A stretch of 64,000 bases of DNA from Priestia iocasae (GTDB lineage: Bacteria > Bacillota > Bacilli > Bacillales > Bacillaceae_H): contig NZ_JAFBFC010000001.1 of the NCBI RefSeq assembly GCF_016909075.1, positions 930,001 through 994,000 of the forward strand. Direction: 5' to 3'. Below are positions 26,012 through 35,383 of the stretch, in pieces (position 1 is the first letter of the stretch; each line of letters starts with the position of its first letter). The translations under genes were made by a program, and so were the position numbers. The notes beneath the pieces were generated by a model. It saw only the letters and a list, made by a program, of their open reading frames with translations, was not told the DNA's origin and searched no databases.

Positions 26012-27463
26012 ATGTATACACATAAACTTTATATCAACGGAGAATATGTATCTTCTACTTCTCAAGAGACCATTGATGTCATGAATCCATCTACAGAAGA
26101 GGTCATTTCACGTATTCCAGACGGCACAGAAGAGGATGCAAATAAAGCCATTGATGCAGCATATGAGGCACAGAAGGAGTGGAGAAAAATACCCGCAGTC
26201 GAGCGTGGAAAAGTAGTCCGTAGGATTGGAGATGAACTGAACAATCGTCGTGACACGTTCATTGAGTTGCTTATGGAAGAGCAAGGGAAAAGTTATGAAC
26301 AAGCCAGTGGTGAAGTTGAGACAGCAGTTGATTACTTTTACTATATGTCAGAATGGGCTCGTCGTATTGAAGGAGAAATTGTACCGAGCGACCGCACGAA
26401 TGAAAATATTTTTATTTATCGCAGACCGATTGGTGTAGTTGCAGGGATTGTACCATGGAATTTTCCAGTTTTTATCTTAGCGCGCAAAGTGGCTACTGCC
26501 CTTGTGACAGGATGTACAATCGTACTGAAGCCGAGTCAACAAACACCCAATACAGCGGCTGAGTTTACTAAGATTATCGATGGAATGAAAGAGATTCCAA
26601 AGGGTGTTTACAACTTTATTACTGGAAAGGGCTCAACGATTGGTCATGCGATGGCGTCCAATCCGAAAGTAGCCATGGTGACAATGACAGGGAGTATACC
26701 AGCAGGTTCAAAAGTAATGGAAGCAGCGGCAAAAAATATTACGAAAGTAAACTTGGAACTCGGTGGAAAAGCACCAGCCATTGTGACAAAGAATGCCGAT
26801 TTGGATGTTGCTGTTAAAAGTATTAAAACATCCCGCATTACAAACTCTGGACAAGCTTGTACGAACGCAGAGCGTGTCTATGTCCATGAAAGTGTCGCCG
26901 AGGCATTCATTGAAAAAATGGTAAACGCCATGAAAGAAACAAAAGTAGGAAATCCACTTGAACAACGAGATGTGGACATGGGTCCACTTGTAAGTGAAGA
27001 ACGCTTAAAAGCAGTGGATGAAATGGTACAAAAAGCTGTTGAACAAGGTGCAAAAGTGTTAACGGGTGGGAAGCAAGTAAACGATCAAAAAGGCTACTTC
27101 TATGAGCCAACGGTTCTTGTAAATGTGACGCAAGAAATGGAAATTATACAAGAGGAAATTTTTGGACCTGTTCTTCCGATTATGACGTATACAGATTTAG
27201 ACGAGGCGTTAGTATTTGCGAATGATTCCAAGTATGGTTTATCATCATCCATTTATACCGAAAATCTGCATGAGGCGATGCGTGCAGCAAATGAGCTTCA
27301 ATTTGGTGAAACCTTTATCAATCGTGAAAACTTTGAAGCAATCCAAGGGTATCATGCTGGTCTTCGCCAATCAGGGCTTGGTGGTGCAGATGGTAAACAT
27401 GGAATGGAAGACTATTTAGTAACACAAGTCGTGTATCTAGAATATAACGAAAATCAGAACTAA
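26012..27463 (+). CDS. aldA: Aldehyde dehydrogenase, AldA (lactaldehyde/glycolaldehyde) type
   Basis: This is a 483-residue NAD-dependent aldehyde dehydrogenase. The catalytic Cys283 lies in SGQACTNAE and the general-base Glu249 in LELGGKAP. The cofactor segments VPWNFPVF and MTGSIPAGSKV are present. The C terminus (ETFINRENFEAIQGYHAGLRQSG) is the AldA-type ending, distinguishing it from betaine or succinate-semialdehyde enzymes. It oxidises small aldehydes such as lactaldehyde or glycolaldehyde to acids in the cytosol. A strong AGGAGG lies eight bases before the ATG. It is monocistronic. Confidence 0.88.
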   Translation: MYTHKLYINGEYVSSTSQETIDVMNPSTEEVISRIPDGTEEDANKAIDAAYEAQKEWRKIPAVERGKVVRRIGDELNNRRDTFIELLMEEQGKSYEQASGEVETAVDYFYYMSEWARRIEGEIVPSDRTNENIFIYRRPIGVVAGIVPWNFPVFILARKVATALVTGCTIVLKPSQQTPNTAAEFTKIIDGMKEIPKGVYNFITGKGSTIGHAMASNPKVAMVTMTGSIPAGSKVMEAAAKNITKVNLELGGKAPAIVTKNADLDVAVKSIKTSRITNSGQACTNAERVYVHESVAEAFIEKMVNAMKETKVGNPLEQRDVDMGPLVSEERLKAVDEMVQKAVEQGAKVLTGGKQVNDQKGYFYEPTVLVNVTQEMEIIQEEIFGPVLPIMTYTDLDEALVFANDSKYGLSSSIYTENLHEAMRAANELQFGETFINRENFEAIQGYHAGLRQSGLGGADGKHGMEDYLVTQVVYLEYNENQN

Positions 27464-27482
27464 CCGTATTATAAAGCCAGTA

Positions 27483-27531
27483 AAAAAATCCTGCCTCGAT
27501 ATCCAGTGGATAGCATGGCAGGATTTTTATC
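27483..27531 (+). terminator. Terminator of aldA (shares repeat-like core)
   Basis: AAAAATCCTGCC pairs with GGCAGGATTTTT. The loop contains ATCCAGTGGATAG, similar to the second hairpin of the dispersed repeat at 31.1 kb, so it may be a remnant of the same family. Confidence 0.85.
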
Positions 27532-27687
27532 GTTTTAAGTGAGCTGGGAAATCATATCGGCTTTACTATCAGCCCAAAGTTCTTTCTTTTACTATATTCG
27601 TTTTTACTTTTCTGTGCAAAAAGAAAGCACACTGAATCAGGAAAGATCTAGTATTGAGAGATATACTAAACAAAAGGAGTGGTAAAA

Positions 27688-28668
27688 ATGGCGTTTGATG
27701 TTGTCATTGTAGGTGGTGGAATGAGTGGCATAATGGCTGCTCGTACGTTAAAAGAGCAAGGAATTCATTCAGTCGTCATTGTAGAAAAAAGCCGTAGCGT
27801 TGGAGGGAGAATGGCGACGAGAAGGGTAGGAGAAGGAAGAGCCGATCATGGTGCGCAGTTTTTTACAGTGAGAAGTGAATGGTTTCAACAGCATGTACAA
27901 AAGTGGATTGAGAATAATTGGGTGGAACGATGGTTTGGTGATCCGTATCCTCGCTATAAAGGAATAGGTGGAATGAATGCACTTGCGAAGCAACTAGGAG
28001 AGGGTCTAGATGTGATGCTTCAAACAAAAATTAAGAAGATCGAAGAAACAGAAAAAGGCATCATGCTAACATCTGAGGAAGGAAAAGATATTTATGCAAA
28101 AGCTGTCATTGTAACGGCTCCTGTTCCACAGACAATGGAATTACTTAAACAAAGCCGTCTTATGTATGATGAGGATGTGTTACAGTCGTTAACATCCATT
28201 CATTTTAATCCTTGCTTTGTTGGGCTTATCACAATGAAATCCGAAAGTACATTGCCTAAAAGTGGGCATCTCGATCAATCATTGCCTATTGAAGTAGAGC
28301 GTATTGTCAATCACATGAAAAAAGGAATCTCTCAAATTCCTGTTATTAGTATATACATGACCGGTCAATGGTCTCGCATGCACTTTCATGAGTCAGATGA
28401 AGTCATTTTGGAAAAGATAAAAAAAGTTGTTTCTCCTTATCTTTCAGTGAATGACATGGTAGCCACACAATTGAAAAGATGGAGATTTGCCGAGGCAACG
28501 TCTGTACTCCCATTTCCTTTTCTTCAAGTAACTCACCATCGAGCTGTATATATAGCTGGAGATGCCTGCCTACATAAAAACGATCAAGCTGGGAGAACGA
28601 GATTAGAAAGTGCTTTTTTGTCAGGCGTGGCAGTTGGTAACGAACTTGCACAGAAATTGAGGCGATAG
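27688..28668 (+). CDS. Renalase-like FAD-dependent amine/NAD(P) oxidoreductase
   Basis: The product has 326 residues with an N-terminal FAD-binding Rossmann motif (VVIVGGGMSGIMAARTL, then VIVEKSRSVGGRMATRR), a ADHGAQFFT segment, and the C-terminal flavin contact YIAGDACL...RLESAFLSG. This layout is that of renalase and related bacterial FAD amine oxidases, some of which oxidise abnormal NAD(P)H isomers. ATG 27688 has AGGAG eight bases upstream; the GTG at 27679 overlaps that site. The next gene starts two bases after its stop, so the two are co-translated. Confidence 0.82.
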   Translation: MAFDVVIVGGGMSGIMAARTLKEQGIHSVVIVEKSRSVGGRMATRRVGEGRADHGAQFFTVRSEWFQQHVQKWIENNWVERWFGDPYPRYKGIGGMNALAKQLGEGLDVMLQTKIKKIEETEKGIMLTSEEGKDIYAKAVIVTAPVPQTMELLKQSRLMYDEDVLQSLTSIHFNPCFVGLITMKSESTLPKSGHLDQSLPIEVERIVNHMKKGISQIPVISIYMTGQWSRMHFHESDEVILEKIKKVVSPYLSVNDMVATQLKRWRFAEATSVLPFPFLQVTHHRAVYIAGDACLHKNDQAGRTRLESAFLSGVAVGNELAQKLRR

Positions 28669-28669
28669 C

Positions 28670-29359
28670 ATGACGCAGAAATGGATTATGAAGCAAACAT
28701 GGGAGAACTTATTATTTGTTCATTGGCCAGTAGATGCATCCTGGTTACAGACAATGATCCCATCACCTCTTAAAGTGGATACGTACGAAGAAAAAGCGTG
28801 GATATCACTCGTGCCGTTTGAGATGACAAATATTCGCTTTCGTGGTCTTCCTTCTATACCATATGCATCAAGCTTATCTGAATTAAATGTACGGACATAT
28901 GTTAGGTATAAAGGAGAAAGAGGCGTATTCTTTTTTAGTCTAGATGCTAGTCATCACCTTGGTGTATGGATTGCTCGTCACTTTTTTCATCTTCCTTATT
29001 TCAAAGCGGTAATGAGTGTGACAAAAGATGGAGAATATGTTCGTTTTGTATCTTCACGAGCACACCGAGGGATGAAGAGAACCAGGCTAAAAATGACGTA
29101 TCAGCCTTCCTCTGTACCGTACAAATCAGAAAAAGGTAGCATCGAAGAATGGCTAACAGAACGATACTGTTTGTTTACGACACATCGAGGGAGTGTCTAC
29201 AAAGGGGCTCTCTCTCATGAACAGTGGTTATTACAAGATGCTGTTTTTGATATTCAAGAAGATACCCTAACACCGTTTTTTAAAAGACCAGATCATGCTC
29301 TTCTTGCTCATTTTTCGAAGGAAATCAAGACGTCTTTCTATCCTTTTGAACGGATATAA
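28670..29359 (+). CDS. DUF2071 (YqjF-like) protein
   Basis: This 229-residue cytosolic protein matches the DUF2071/YqjF family: an early LFVHWPVDASWLQTMIP segment, then AWISLVPFEMTNIRFRGLP, LNVRTYVRYKGERGVFFFSLDA and LPYFKAVM. The fold is related to acetoacetate decarboxylase-like barrels, but no catalytic Lys can be assigned here and the family function is unknown. It begins two bases after the renalase-like gene, so the two products probably act together. The M-box leader of mgtE starts about 50 bases downstream. Confidence 0.85.
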   Translation: MTQKWIMKQTWENLLFVHWPVDASWLQTMIPSPLKVDTYEEKAWISLVPFEMTNIRFRGLPSIPYASSLSELNVRTYVRYKGERGVFFFSLDASHHLGVWIARHFFHLPYFKAVMSVTKDGEYVRFVSSRAHRGMKRTRLKMTYQPSSVPYKSEKGSIEEWLTERYCLFTTHRGSVYKGALSHEQWLLQDAVFDIQEDTLTPFFKRPDHALLAHFSKEIKTSFYPFERI

Positions 29360-29411
29360 CTACTATGCCTATACGTTTAGTGATTACCTGTTAGAGTAAT
29401 ATAGTATGAAT

Positions 29412-29575
29412 AACTCTCGTTAGGTGAGGCTCCTGTGTTGGAGATACGCTGCTGCCCAGAAACGTCCAGAGACGCAAAGGGTCAACAAGAACCATCGAAT
29501 AAAGGTGGTTTTAACGGTCCTTACTGTAACATGACGTGTAGTTAAATGTGCTAGTGTGACTATTCCACTGAGAGT
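29412..29575 (+). promoter_or_regulatory. M-box (ykoK) magnesium riboswitch
   Basis: The leader contains the conserved M-box blocks in order: CTCGTTAGGTGAGGCTCC, GGAGATACGCTGCTGCCCA, GTCCAGAGACGC, AAAGGGTCAACA, and a later GTGG/AACGG stem. This RNA binds several Mg ions. With enough Mg the downstream terminator forms and mgtE is switched off; with low Mg an antiterminator forms. It lies directly before mgtE, as in other Bacilli. Confidence 0.95.
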
Positions 29576-29580
29576 AATCA

Positions 29581-29610
29581 ACGCATCTTCATTGAGAAGA
29601 TGCGTTTTTC
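29581..29610 (+). terminator. Riboswitch-controlled terminator
   Basis: ACGCATCTTC pairs with GAAGATGCGT, followed by TTTTC. It is the expression platform of the M-box. Confidence 0.92.
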
Positions 29611-29694
29611 ATGCGGATTTTAAGCACTAGTTTACCATAATTAGAATGTAATAGAGTAAGAACAAACTACTTTCACAGAAAAGGAGGTTAAAAG

Positions 29695-31053
29695 ATGGTA
29701 CGTGATATAACACAAGATCAAATATTAATTAACATCATTCGCTATTTAAAAGATGGGAAGAAAAAGGATCTTCAAGACTTATTAGATGAACTTCATCCGT
29801 ATGATGTAGGTGTTATTTTTGAGAGTCTACCGGAAAAACACCGCACACGTTTTTTAACATATTTAACACATCAGCAGCTGGCTAATTTGCTTCAAGAGGT
29901 AGGAGCAGAAACTCAACTTGTTATTCTGAAAAAGCTTAGTAAAGAAAAAGTCGCAAAAGTCATGGATATTATGGATAACGATGATTTAGCCAACTTAATA
30001 TTAGAGTTATCGAAAGCAGAAAAAGAAGAGTTTTTAAGTGCGCTGAACGATGAAGAAGCTGTTGTTGTCCAAAATATTATGAACTACCCAGAAGAAACAG
30101 CAGGGCGCCTTATGACAAACCGCTTTGTTTGGATTCCTGTTCACTACACAGTGAGAGATGTGGTTGCCAAGTTGAGGTCTTATGCAGAAATTGCTGAAAC
30201 GATTAACTACTTGTATGTGATTGATGAGCAAAAGCGACTCATCGGGGTTCTTTCTTATCGAGATTTAATTTTGGCTCATAAAGATGAGAAAGTAGAGGAC
30301 GTTATGTTTAATCGTGTTATTTCCGTCCATGTTTTAACTGACCAAGAAAATGTGGCACAAGTAATTGAACGGTATGACTTTTTAGCGGTCCCTGTCGTAG
30401 AAGATGACCATGTGTTAGCTGGGATTATTACGGTAGATGATGTGATTGACGTTGTCATTCAAGAAGCAAACGAAGATATTGAGAAGCTTTCAGCATCAGG
30501 CAAAGACATCGATTTTGATACAAAGGCATTCGTGGCCGCTTATCGACGTCTTCCGTGGTTGATTTTATTGTTGTTTATTGGAATTTTATCTGGGAGTATT
30601 ATTAGTCAATTTGAAGAGACATTAGATAAAGTTGTTGCATTAGCCTTTTTCATGCCAATGATTGCAGGGATGACAGGAAACACAGGTACACAGTCGCTAG
30701 CCGTTGTTGTCCGTGGTCTTATTACACGGGACCTCGACAAAAAAGCTGTGACGAAGCTTATTCTACGTGAATTAGGCGTAGGATTAATAATTGGCATTAC
30801 ATGTGGAGTCTTGATTTCGCTCATTGCGTTTTTTTGGCAAGGTAACCTAGAACTTGGCTTTGTCGTTGGGATTTCACTGTTTTGTACATTGATTATCGGT
30901 ACAATTGCAGGAACGGTTATTCCGCTCATTCTATATCGTTTTAATGTAGATCCTGCGGTTGCATCCGGCCCGTTAATCACAACGATTAATGATATCTTCT
31001 CTCTATTAATCTATTTTAGTGTAGCAACGGCATTTTTAACAGCACTTATGTAA
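29695..31053 (+). CDS. mgtE: Magnesium transporter MgtE
   Basis: The product has 452 residues: a cytosolic MgtE-N superhelical domain (residues 1-130), two CBS domains (about 135-265, including LIGVLSYRDLI and LAGIITVDDVIDV), the connecting helix, and five transmembrane helices from residue 285 on. The pore motif is in PMIAGMTGNTGTQSLAVVVR. It is a dimeric Mg2+ channel gated by intracellular Mg through the N and CBS domains. Strong ribosome binding site AAGGAGG. Its own expression is set by the M-box upstream, so supply is controlled both at RNA and protein level. Confidence 0.96.
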   Translation: MVRDITQDQILINIIRYLKDGKKKDLQDLLDELHPYDVGVIFESLPEKHRTRFLTYLTHQQLANLLQEVGAETQLVILKKLSKEKVAKVMDIMDNDDLANLILELSKAEKEEFLSALNDEEAVVVQNIMNYPEETAGRLMTNRFVWIPVHYTVRDVVAKLRSYAEIAETINYLYVIDEQKRLIGVLSYRDLILAHKDEKVEDVMFNRVISVHVLTDQENVAQVIERYDFLAVPVVEDDHVLAGIITVDDVIDVVIQEANEDIEKLSASGKDIDFDTKAFVAAYRRLPWLILLLFIGILSGSIISQFEETLDKVVALAFFMPMIAGMTGNTGTQSLAVVVRGLITRDLDKKAVTKLILRELGVGLIIGITCGVLISLIAFFWQGNLELGFVVGISLFCTLIIGTIAGTVIPLILYRFNVDPAVASGPLITTINDIFSLLIYFSVATAFLTALM

Positions 31054-31060
31054 TGAACAG

Positions 31061-31223
31061 AAAGGGGCTGAGACAAAAGGGAAAAAGAACAACCCTATTT
31101 GACTCAGCCCGTAAAATCCCTTGTCTCAAAAATCCAGTAACGTCAATGGATAGCGAGGCAAGGGATTTTGCATATTAATCTCCTTTTCTTCATTTTACTC
31201 AATTATGTCCTAGCCTCTTTTTT
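31061..31223 (-). repeat. Dispersed intergenic repeat, copy B (full length)
   Basis: About 163 bp immediately after the mgtE stop. It holds two nested hairpins: GGGCTGAG...CTCAGCCC, and AAAATCCCTTG ... CAAGGGATTTT with ATCCA/TGGAT inside. The ends AAGGGGCTGAGACAAAA and, in reverse, AGAGGCTAGGACATAA are imperfect inverted repeats. It matches copy A in reverse orientation and copy C (58.2 kb) in part. Hairpin 1 may end mgtE transcription. Confidence 0.8.
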
Positions 31224-31384
31224 GTTTCAAAAGTAATAGGACTACAATGATAGATGTTTCTTCTAACGGATGAAAAGAGGTTAGCTATTATACAAAGAAT
31301 TGATGAATTGAGAAATATGGCTATTTCATAGAAAAAATTCGGAAAATATAGATAATAGATTAAGAGAAGAAGGGAGAGATGGAG

Positions 31385-32500
31385 ATGAAAAAAGTTAAAA
31401 ACGTTCTTTTGTCATTAACGGTTGCAACAGGAGTGATGCTACCAACTTCAGCATTAGCAGATCAAGCATCTGAGAAGAAGGAGGGTGTTATTATTGGATT
31501 TAAGCAGCACGTCAATGAACAGGCAATTGTACAAGTGAATGGAAAAATAAAGAAAAAATTAAAAACGCTACCAATCGCTGTAGCAGAACTATCAAAATCA
31601 GAACAAAAGGCGCTAGCCAAAAATCCAAATGTTGCTTACATTGAAAAGGACATTCAAATCTCCATTGCAGCAGATACACAAGATTGGGGAATTCCAAAAG
31701 TAAAAGCACCTGTATCTTGGGATAATGGTCTCACAGGTCAAGGAGTAAAGGTCGCTGTTATTGATACAGGAATTGCAACCAATCATCCAGATCTTCGAGT
31801 GGCAGGAGGAGCATCGTTTGTTTCGTATACAGACTCCTACAATGATGATAACGGCCATGGTACTCATGTAGCAGGCATTATTGGTTCATTGAAAAATGAT
31901 ACTGGAACAATTGGTGTCGCATATGATGCAGATATTTATGGAGTGAAAGTGCTAGAAGAGAATGGGTCAGGTAGCTTATCTAGCATCGTTGAAGGAATTG
32001 ATTGGACGATTGCTAATGACATGGATATTATTAACTTGAGCTTAGGAACATCAATTGGGTCAACAGCATTAAAAGAAGCAGTGGATCGCGCATATCAAAG
32101 TGGAATTGTTGTCGTTGCGGCAGCTGGAAACTCAGGTAATATATTAGGACTTGGAGATACTGTGAACTACCCTGCAAAATATGACTCGGCTATCGCAGTT
32201 GGCGCAACCGACCAAAGTGATCGTCGTGCTTCATTTTCTTCCCATGGAAGTGCAGTAGAAATTGCAGCTCCTGGCGAAGGGATTTATAGTACGTATTTAA
32301 ACGGTGGTTATGCGACACTGAGTGGAACCTCAATGGCAAGTCCTTATGCAGCAGGAGTTTTAGCACTATATAAACAAAAGTATCCAATGTATACGAATGT
32401 GCAGTTGCGTCAATTGCTAGCAACTCAATCAGTAGATTTAGGAAGCACAGGGCGTGATCGTTATTATGGACATGGCTTAGCACAAGCAGAAGGATTTTAA
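31385..32500 (+). CDS. Secreted subtilisin-family serine protease
   Basis: The preproprotein has 371 residues: signal peptide (MKKVKNVLLSLTVATGVMLP, likely cut near residue 25), an I9-type inhibitor prodomain (to about residue 95, ending VAYIEKDIQI), then a peptidase S8 domain. The catalytic triad is visible as Asp127 (VIDTGIA), His158 (NGHGTHVAG) and Ser316 (GTSMASPYAAG), with oxyanion Asn in AAAGNSG. It should be an extracellular subtilisin, about 275 residues when mature, lacking cell-wall or membrane domains. ATG 31385 is preferred because GGGAG lies eight bases upstream; the ATG at 31379 is too close. Confidence 0.94.
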   Translation: MKKVKNVLLSLTVATGVMLPTSALADQASEKKEGVIIGFKQHVNEQAIVQVNGKIKKKLKTLPIAVAELSKSEQKALAKNPNVAYIEKDIQISIAADTQDWGIPKVKAPVSWDNGLTGQGVKVAVIDTGIATNHPDLRVAGGASFVSYTDSYNDDNGHGTHVAGIIGSLKNDTGTIGVAYDADIYGVKVLEENGSGSLSSIVEGIDWTIANDMDIINLSLGTSIGSTALKEAVDRAYQSGIVVVAAAGNSGNILGLGDTVNYPAKYDSAIAVGATDQSDRRASFSSHGSAVEIAAPGEGIYSTYLNGGYATLSGTSMASPYAAGVLALYKQKYPMYTNVQLRQLLATQSVDLGSTGRDRYYGHGLAQAEGF

Positions 32501-32507
32501 GTAAATG

Positions 32508-32555
32508 AAAGAAGGATGATTCAAGAAAACATACTGAATCATCCTTTTCTTTTAC
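32508..32555. terminator. Bidirectional terminator
   Basis: AAGGATGATTCA pairs with TGAATCATCCTT, followed by TTCTTTT. It separates the protease gene from the convergent CapA gene, whose stop codon overlaps the tail. Confidence 0.9.
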
Positions 32556-33808
32556 TCTTCACTTACAAAGACGTTTCCATCTAAGTCAATTCGAGCATTG
32601 TATGAAATGTTATTTAATTTCTCGATGAGCTGACGATTGTATGTATCATCCATTGGTTGTGGACGATTATTGACAATTTTAAAGGGTATAATCTTTGTTG
32701 AAATGTTTTGATTGTCTATTTTTACTTCTACAATCATTGTTTCATGACCTTTGTTGGAAGAAGAATCTGTGAACACAAAATTTCCTAGACTATAGTAAAT
32801 AGGAGCACCTTTGTAATGCTCAATGCCCATCAATGAGTGGCTATGACCACCGATAATAGCATTAACCCCTGCATCAATAAACTTTTTCCCCATTTCTCTT
32901 GCGTAAGCTTCAGGATAATCTTGTAGCTCACGATTCCAGTGAATCATCACAATCGTATAATCTGCTTTTTCTACGGCTTCTTTCACATAAGTCATCATGG
33001 GTTCATCATGATATCCTTGTGCAATGCCAGGTTTTTCACCTTTAGCAAACCAAGAAACATCCGGAAGAACACGGCTAATGCCGAGAATAGCTACTGTCTT
33101 ACCATTTACTTCTCGATAATAAGCTTGATACGCTTCTCGCTCATTTTCACCAGCGCCCGTATAGCCAATTTGGTGTTCTTTTAAATGCTTCATCGTATCA
33201 AATAATGCATCTACACCATAATCCAGCGTATGATTGTTTGCAAGAGATACAACATCCACACCTGCATTCGCTACACCTTTTAATGTTTCAGGCTTTGAGC
33301 GGAACGTAAATTGCTTTCCATCTGGTGTCCCTCGTGTTGAAACAGAGGTTTCAAGATTTAGCGCAGCGAGGTCGGTTCTCTGAAAGTAAGGGGCAACATG
33401 TTTAAATGGATAATCGACGCCATTAGTAGCAATATGATGCCCTATAGACTTATCTAACAATACATCTCCTGCAAATGAAATGGTTATTGGCTCGTGTGAT
33501 TCAGTTGATGTGGTTGCTTTTTTCTCGGGCGTAGCTTCTTGTTTAGATTTATTTGCTTTTTGTTCTACTTCTGATAAATCTTTTTTCTCTGGCTCTTCTT
33601 TTATAGGCTCACTCTCTCCTATTTGTTCCACCTGTTTTTCGGGTTCTTCATTCGTCGAAGAGGCGATGCTTTGAGGGCTATTGTTTAAGAGATGATAAAC
33701 TGAATAAATTAAGAGAAGTGATAAGATAGCTACAGAAGCAAGAGCTACACGGTGTATTTGAAGTTCTCTCCGTTTTCGATTTCGTTTTTGTTGGCTATAT
33801 CGCTCCAC
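32552..33808 (-). CDS. CapA-family protein (metallophosphatase-like)
   Basis: This 418-residue membrane-anchored protein has one transmembrane segment near residues 20-40 and a charged Glu/Lys/Ser-rich linker to about residue 105. The CapA domain follows (PF09587), with a calcineurin-like metal pattern: ISFAGDVLLD, LNLETSVS, SLANNHTLDYG, IVMIHWNRE and IIGGHSHSL. CapA/PgsA proteins take part in poly-gamma-glutamate synthesis or anchoring, but many paralogues such as YwtB occur outside a capsule operon. No capB/capC genes lie here, so a capsule role is not supported. The domain faces outside the cell. Confidence 0.88.
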   Translation of the reverse strand: MERYSQQKRNRKRRELQIHRVALASVAILSLLLIYSVYHLLNNSPQSIASSTNEEPEKQVEQIGESEPIKEEPEKKDLSEVEQKANKSKQEATPEKKATTSTESHEPITISFAGDVLLDKSIGHHIATNGVDYPFKHVAPYFQRTDLAALNLETSVSTRGTPDGKQFTFRSKPETLKGVANAGVDVVSLANNHTLDYGVDALFDTMKHLKEHQIGYTGAGENEREAYQAYYREVNGKTVAILGISRVLPDVSWFAKGEKPGIAQGYHDEPMMTYVKEAVEKADYTIVMIHWNRELQDYPEAYAREMGKKFIDAGVNAIIGGHSHSLMGIEHYKGAPIYYSLGNFVFTDSSSNKGHETMIVEVKIDNQNISTKIIPFKIVNNRPQPMDDTYNRQLIEKLNNISYNARIDLDGNVFVSEE

Positions 33809-33897
33809 AATGTTAATCTCCTTATTAAAAGTGTAAACTTGTAACTATTAAATGATTAGACATATGATCTGATATTCCTTCTTTTTTGACGTAAAAT

Positions 33898-33946
33898 GTA
33901 AAAAAACAGAGAAACTTTTCCTGTTTGGAAAGTTTCTCTGTTTTTC
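33898..33946 (-). terminator. Terminator of the SEDS gene
   Basis: On the minus strand AAAAACAGAGAAACTTTCC pairs with GGAAAAGTTTCTCTGTTTTT, a very strong stem with a T-tract. Confidence 0.92.
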
Positions 33947-33961
33947 TTAGCTTCTTTTACA

Positions 33962-35122
33962 TTAAATGGATACATGTTCACCAATAGGTTGTTTTTCAAT
34001 CACATGTAGCTTTTGTCTTCGGTGTGTAGAAAGCTGAACAAGAATCCCAGCCATTGCTAGTGTAATAACAAGTGATGATCCACCATAACTGATGAAGGGT
34101 AGAGTGATTCCTGTAATGGGTAGTAAACCAGACATTGCACCTAAATTCAGAAACATTTGAATGCAGATTTTAAATGTAATGCCAATGGCTAATAACTTCG
34201 CAAAAATGTCATCCACTTGACGGCTAATTAAAAAACCTCGAATCATAAAGGTTATGTATAAACCTAACACGACATAAATCCCTATAAGACCAAATTCTTC
34301 TGCAATGACAGCCATAATAAAATCAGTGTGTGCTTCCGGCAAATAACCGAACTTTTGCGAGCTTAATCCGAGTCCTTGACCGGTCCATCCACCAGATGAA
34401 ATGGCAATAAACGAGTTAATTAACTGATAACCAGCCCCATCTGGATCGGCATAGGGATCTAAAAAAGAGGTGATACGTTTTAGACGATATGGTTCGGAAA
34501 CTGCAAGAATTAAAACCATAAACAAGGCAGTTCCCATTAGTAAAAAGATATGTCTCCAACGAGCACCAGAGCAAAACACAATGGTTCCGCATGCCGCCAA
34601 AATTAACGAAGCTGTACCTAAGTCTGGTTGCATAAGAATCAGCAGAAACACAAATCCTAATGCAATTAAAGGAGGAATCACTCCTTGTTTGAAGTTCTCA
34701 ATGACTCGTTGCTTTTTTGTATAGGCGTGTGCAAAGTAAATAATCATGGTGAGCTTTGCAATCTCTGATGGTTGAACAACAAAACTTCCGATTCCAATCC
34801 ACCTACGAGAAAAATTCCGCTCAACCCCAATGCCCGGTATCAGGACGACAATGAGCAAAAGTACGGTAATGAGCATAATGAATTTAATCCATTTTCCATA
34901 CGCTTTGTAAGAGAAAACAGAAGCAAGCCAAAATACAAGACAACCTAGTCCAAGCCATATTAATTGACGCTTAAAGAAAGCGTGAAAATCGCCTGTAGTT
35001 TCATAGGATAGGTATAAACTTGCACTATATACCATTAACACACCGATTGAGCAAAGCGCAAAAATAGTTGCGATTAAAATCCAATCCATTTGCTTAAATT
35101 TTCGTATTGCTTTTTCTTTCAT
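33962..35122 (-). CDS. SEDS-family peptidoglycan polymerase (FtsW/RodA/SpoVE-like)
   Basis: The product has 386 residues and about ten membrane segments. The SEDS signatures are present: RRWIGIGSFVVQPSEIAKL near residue 120, LMQPDLGTA, SFIAISSGGWTGQGLG, and LPFISYGGSSL near the end. These proteins polymerise glycan strands together with a class B PBP. Bacilli have FtsW, RodA, SpoVE and an extra copy; with no cell-division neighbours this is probably an additional RodA/FtsW paralogue. ATG 35122 is chosen because AAGGAG lies upstream (eleven bases); the ATG at 35155 has no ribosome binding site. Monocistronic. Confidence 0.85.
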   Translation of the reverse strand: MKEKAIRKFKQMDWILIATIFALCSIGVLMVYSASLYLSYETTGDFHAFFKRQLIWLGLGCLVFWLASVFSYKAYGKWIKFIMLITVLLLIVVLIPGIGVERNFSRRWIGIGSFVVQPSEIAKLTMIIYFAHAYTKKQRVIENFKQGVIPPLIALGFVFLLILMQPDLGTASLILAACGTIVFCSGARWRHIFLLMGTALFMVLILAVSEPYRLKRITSFLDPYADPDGAGYQLINSFIAISSGGWTGQGLGLSSQKFGYLPEAHTDFIMAVIAEEFGLIGIYVVLGLYITFMIRGFLISRQVDDIFAKLLAIGITFKICIQMFLNLGAMSGLLPITGITLPFISYGGSSLVITLAMAGILVQLSTHRRQKLHVIEKQPIGEHVSI

Positions 35123-35383
35123 GAATCGATAGGCTCCTTCAATCAAGCTTCTCATTTTATGTATAGATTAATAGTTTATCATATTTTTAGATTGAGAACA
35201 TGAACGCTCCTATTACATTCTTGTTAAAAAGGATTGATATTGAGTAAAAATGTGAAACTTTTAACAGAATTTCTACGTAGTACAAGTAATACTGATTTTC
35301 TTTTACTTAAAAACAAGATAAAATAAAAAAATCAATGGTTCATGTCGTACATAATCGACTACCAATACTTAGTAAGGTGAGGT

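Noticed and set aside
32552-33808. Calling CapA a capsule biosynthesis gene
   Set aside because: No capB, capC or pgsE neighbours; the protein may be one of the stand-alone CapA paralogues.
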